Positions 6,374 through 7,000 of a DNA stretch of 7,000 bases are shown one piece after another; position 1 is the first letter of the stretch; each line of letters begins with the position of its first letter. The notes beneath the pieces were generated by a model, which searched no databases, was not told the origin of the DNA, and saw only the letters and a program-made list of their open reading frames with translations. Origin of the DNA: an uncultured Paraprevotella sp. (GTDB lineage: Bacteria; Bacteroidota; Bacteroidia; Bacteroidales; Bacteroidaceae); the NCBI GenBank assembly GCA_900770805.1, contig CAAGLP010000103.1, forward strand, positions 1 through 7,000, given 5' to 3'. A program made the position numbers and the translations under genes.

Positions 6374-6380
6374 GAATACG
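6351..6380. promoter_or_regulatory. Palindromic operator over the fic promoter
   Basis: CGTATTCTTGCCG (6351-6363) and CGGCAAGAATACG (6368-6380) are perfect 13-bp inverted arms around a 4-bp centre. The palindrome covers the whole spacer between the -33 and -7 boxes and the -33 box itself, so a bound protein would exclude RNA polymerase. The HTH at the N-terminus of the Fic protein is the obvious candidate binder. In RNA it could also fold as a hairpin at the end of the upstream nucleotidase transcript, but no T-run follows it (TATCTTTG instead), so an operator is the better reading. Confidence 0.75.
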
Positions 6381-6428
6381 CTGATATTTATCCAATATAA
6401 AGTCTTGGGGAAATGCCTGCAAAGAAGG

Positions 6429-7000
6429 CTACTTCATGTTTATTCGTCCCTGTGGAGAGGCATAATGCTCGGGGATCTCGCCCTTCAGGTGTTCGGAAAC
6501 GTAGGTGATGAAGGCCTGGTTGTAGAGCATGATGTTTTCCTGCAGGATGCTGGCATCGCGAAGGACATTGTACATGCCACCGCCCGTGACGCAATAGTCG
6601 GTGGTGCAGAGAGTGTATTCTGCATCCATCTTCAATGGGGAGTAGCGTCCTGTCTTGTCGTTGAGAACCTCCACCTTGGAGATGCGTGCCTTGCCTACGG
6701 CCTTGGGGTTGAGATTGAAACGGAAACCCGAAATCTGTGGGAACTGACCGTCCTCCATTGGCGAATTGGATGTGGTGGCAACAAGAAGTTCAAAGAGTTT
6801 TGAACCCTTTATTTTAACCACAGTTAGATAGTTGTTGTATGGCAAGGCATCCACAATATTGCCGTAAGTCCAGTCGCCGGCCGAAAGCGGTGCACGTATG
6901 CCACCACCATTATTCACGGCAAGTTGCGCTCCTGTAATGGCACGGAAAGCATCCGTAACCAGATTGCCAATGGCAGTCTCCATGGTTCTTACCATCTGTC
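6429..7000 (-). CDS. 5'-nucleotidase family protein, C-terminal domain (5' end outside window)
   Basis: The minus-strand frame is open to the right edge; the codon before the ATG at 6995 is CAG in the same frame, and the conserved start of the domain is already under way, so the gene begins beyond 7000. The visible 190 residues match the C-terminal substrate-binding domain of 5'-nucleotidases/UDP-sugar hydrolases. Counting from the Met at 6995: ETAIGNLVTDAF (6-17), NNGGGIRAPL (28-37), LPYNNYLTVVKIKGSKLFELL (51-71, the usual edge of the nucleotide pocket), ISGFRF (88-93) and TGGGMYNVL (137-145). Family members are normally exported and release nucleosides from nucleotides, but the signal peptide and any metallophosphatase domain would be outside the window. 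In Bacteroidales this domain is sometimes encoded as a separate protein, so it is uncertain which form is present. Confidence 0.85.
   Translation of the reverse strand, partial: QMVRTMETAIGNLVTDAFRAITGAQLAVNNGGGIRAPLSAGDWTYGNIVDALPYNNYLTVVKIKGSKLFELLVATTSNSPMEDGQFPQISGFRFNLNPKAVGKARISKVEVLNDKTGRYSPLKMDAEYTLCTTDYCVTGGGMYNVLRDASILQENIMLYNQAFITYVSEHLKGEIPEHYASPQGRINMK

Noticed and set aside
6246..6803. Plus-strand open frame of 185 codons across the fic promoter and the nucleotidase gene
   Set aside because: It is antisense to the conserved nucleotidase domain and crosses the fic operator; the product has no recognisable motif.
6993..6995. ATG as the start of a short stand-alone nucleotidase-domain protein
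   Set aside because: The frame is open beyond it to the window edge, and the conserved beginning of the domain normally has residues before this point.

Overview
The window looks like chromosomal DNA from a member of the Bacteroidales, most probably Prevotella/Segatella or a close relative. This rests on three things. Promoter elements are of the Bacteroidetes type (TAnnTTTG at -7, with TTG at -33 in two of three cases). The gene starts have A-rich leaders without Shine-Dalgarno sequences. The gene set is typical of the group: hexameric NAD(P) glutamate dehydrogenase, a receiver plus PEP/pyruvate-binding-domain protein, a Fic protein with an N-terminal HTH, and a zinc-binding-type IS256 transposase. 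The species-level guess comes from memory of these families, not from a search.

Layout. (1) 1-604 is the right end of an insertion sequence: the last 166 codons of a DDE transposase, a strong hairpin, and two copies of a 17-bp motif, the outer one forming the probable terminal repeat. (2) 605-767 is an AT-rich leader with a good promoter for gdhA. (3) 768-2105 is gdhA, complete. It is followed by an array of eight heptamers (2110-2165) and a rho-independent terminator (2168-2198). (4) 2199-2377 is the leader of the next gene, with a pair of 11-bp direct repeats and a -7 box. (5) 2378-5422 is a 1014-residue protein with two receiver-like domains, an ATP-grasp PEP/pyruvate-binding domain and a conserved C-terminal module. 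It lacks the phosphohistidine and PEP-binding barrel domains of true PEP synthase or PPDK. (6) 5429-6310, minus strand, is a Fic AMP-transferase-type protein, tail to tail with the previous gene and only 6 bp away. (7) 6311-6428 is a compact control region: a 13-bp inverted repeat lies across the -33 box and spacer of the fic promoter, and a third half-site abuts the start codon. (8) 6429-7000, minus strand, is the C-terminal part of a 5'-nucleotidase family protein that runs off the right edge.

How they fit together. gdhA is a self-contained unit with its own promoter and terminator. The 1014-residue protein has its own leader. The fic gene has its own promoter and looks self-regulated, because its N-terminal HTH faces a palindromic operator built from the element TCTTGCCG. 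The glutamate dehydrogenase and the ATP-grasp protein are both plausibly tied to nitrogen and carbon-energy status, but nothing in the sequence shows a direct functional link. I saw no tRNA, rRNA, CRISPR array or riboswitch.
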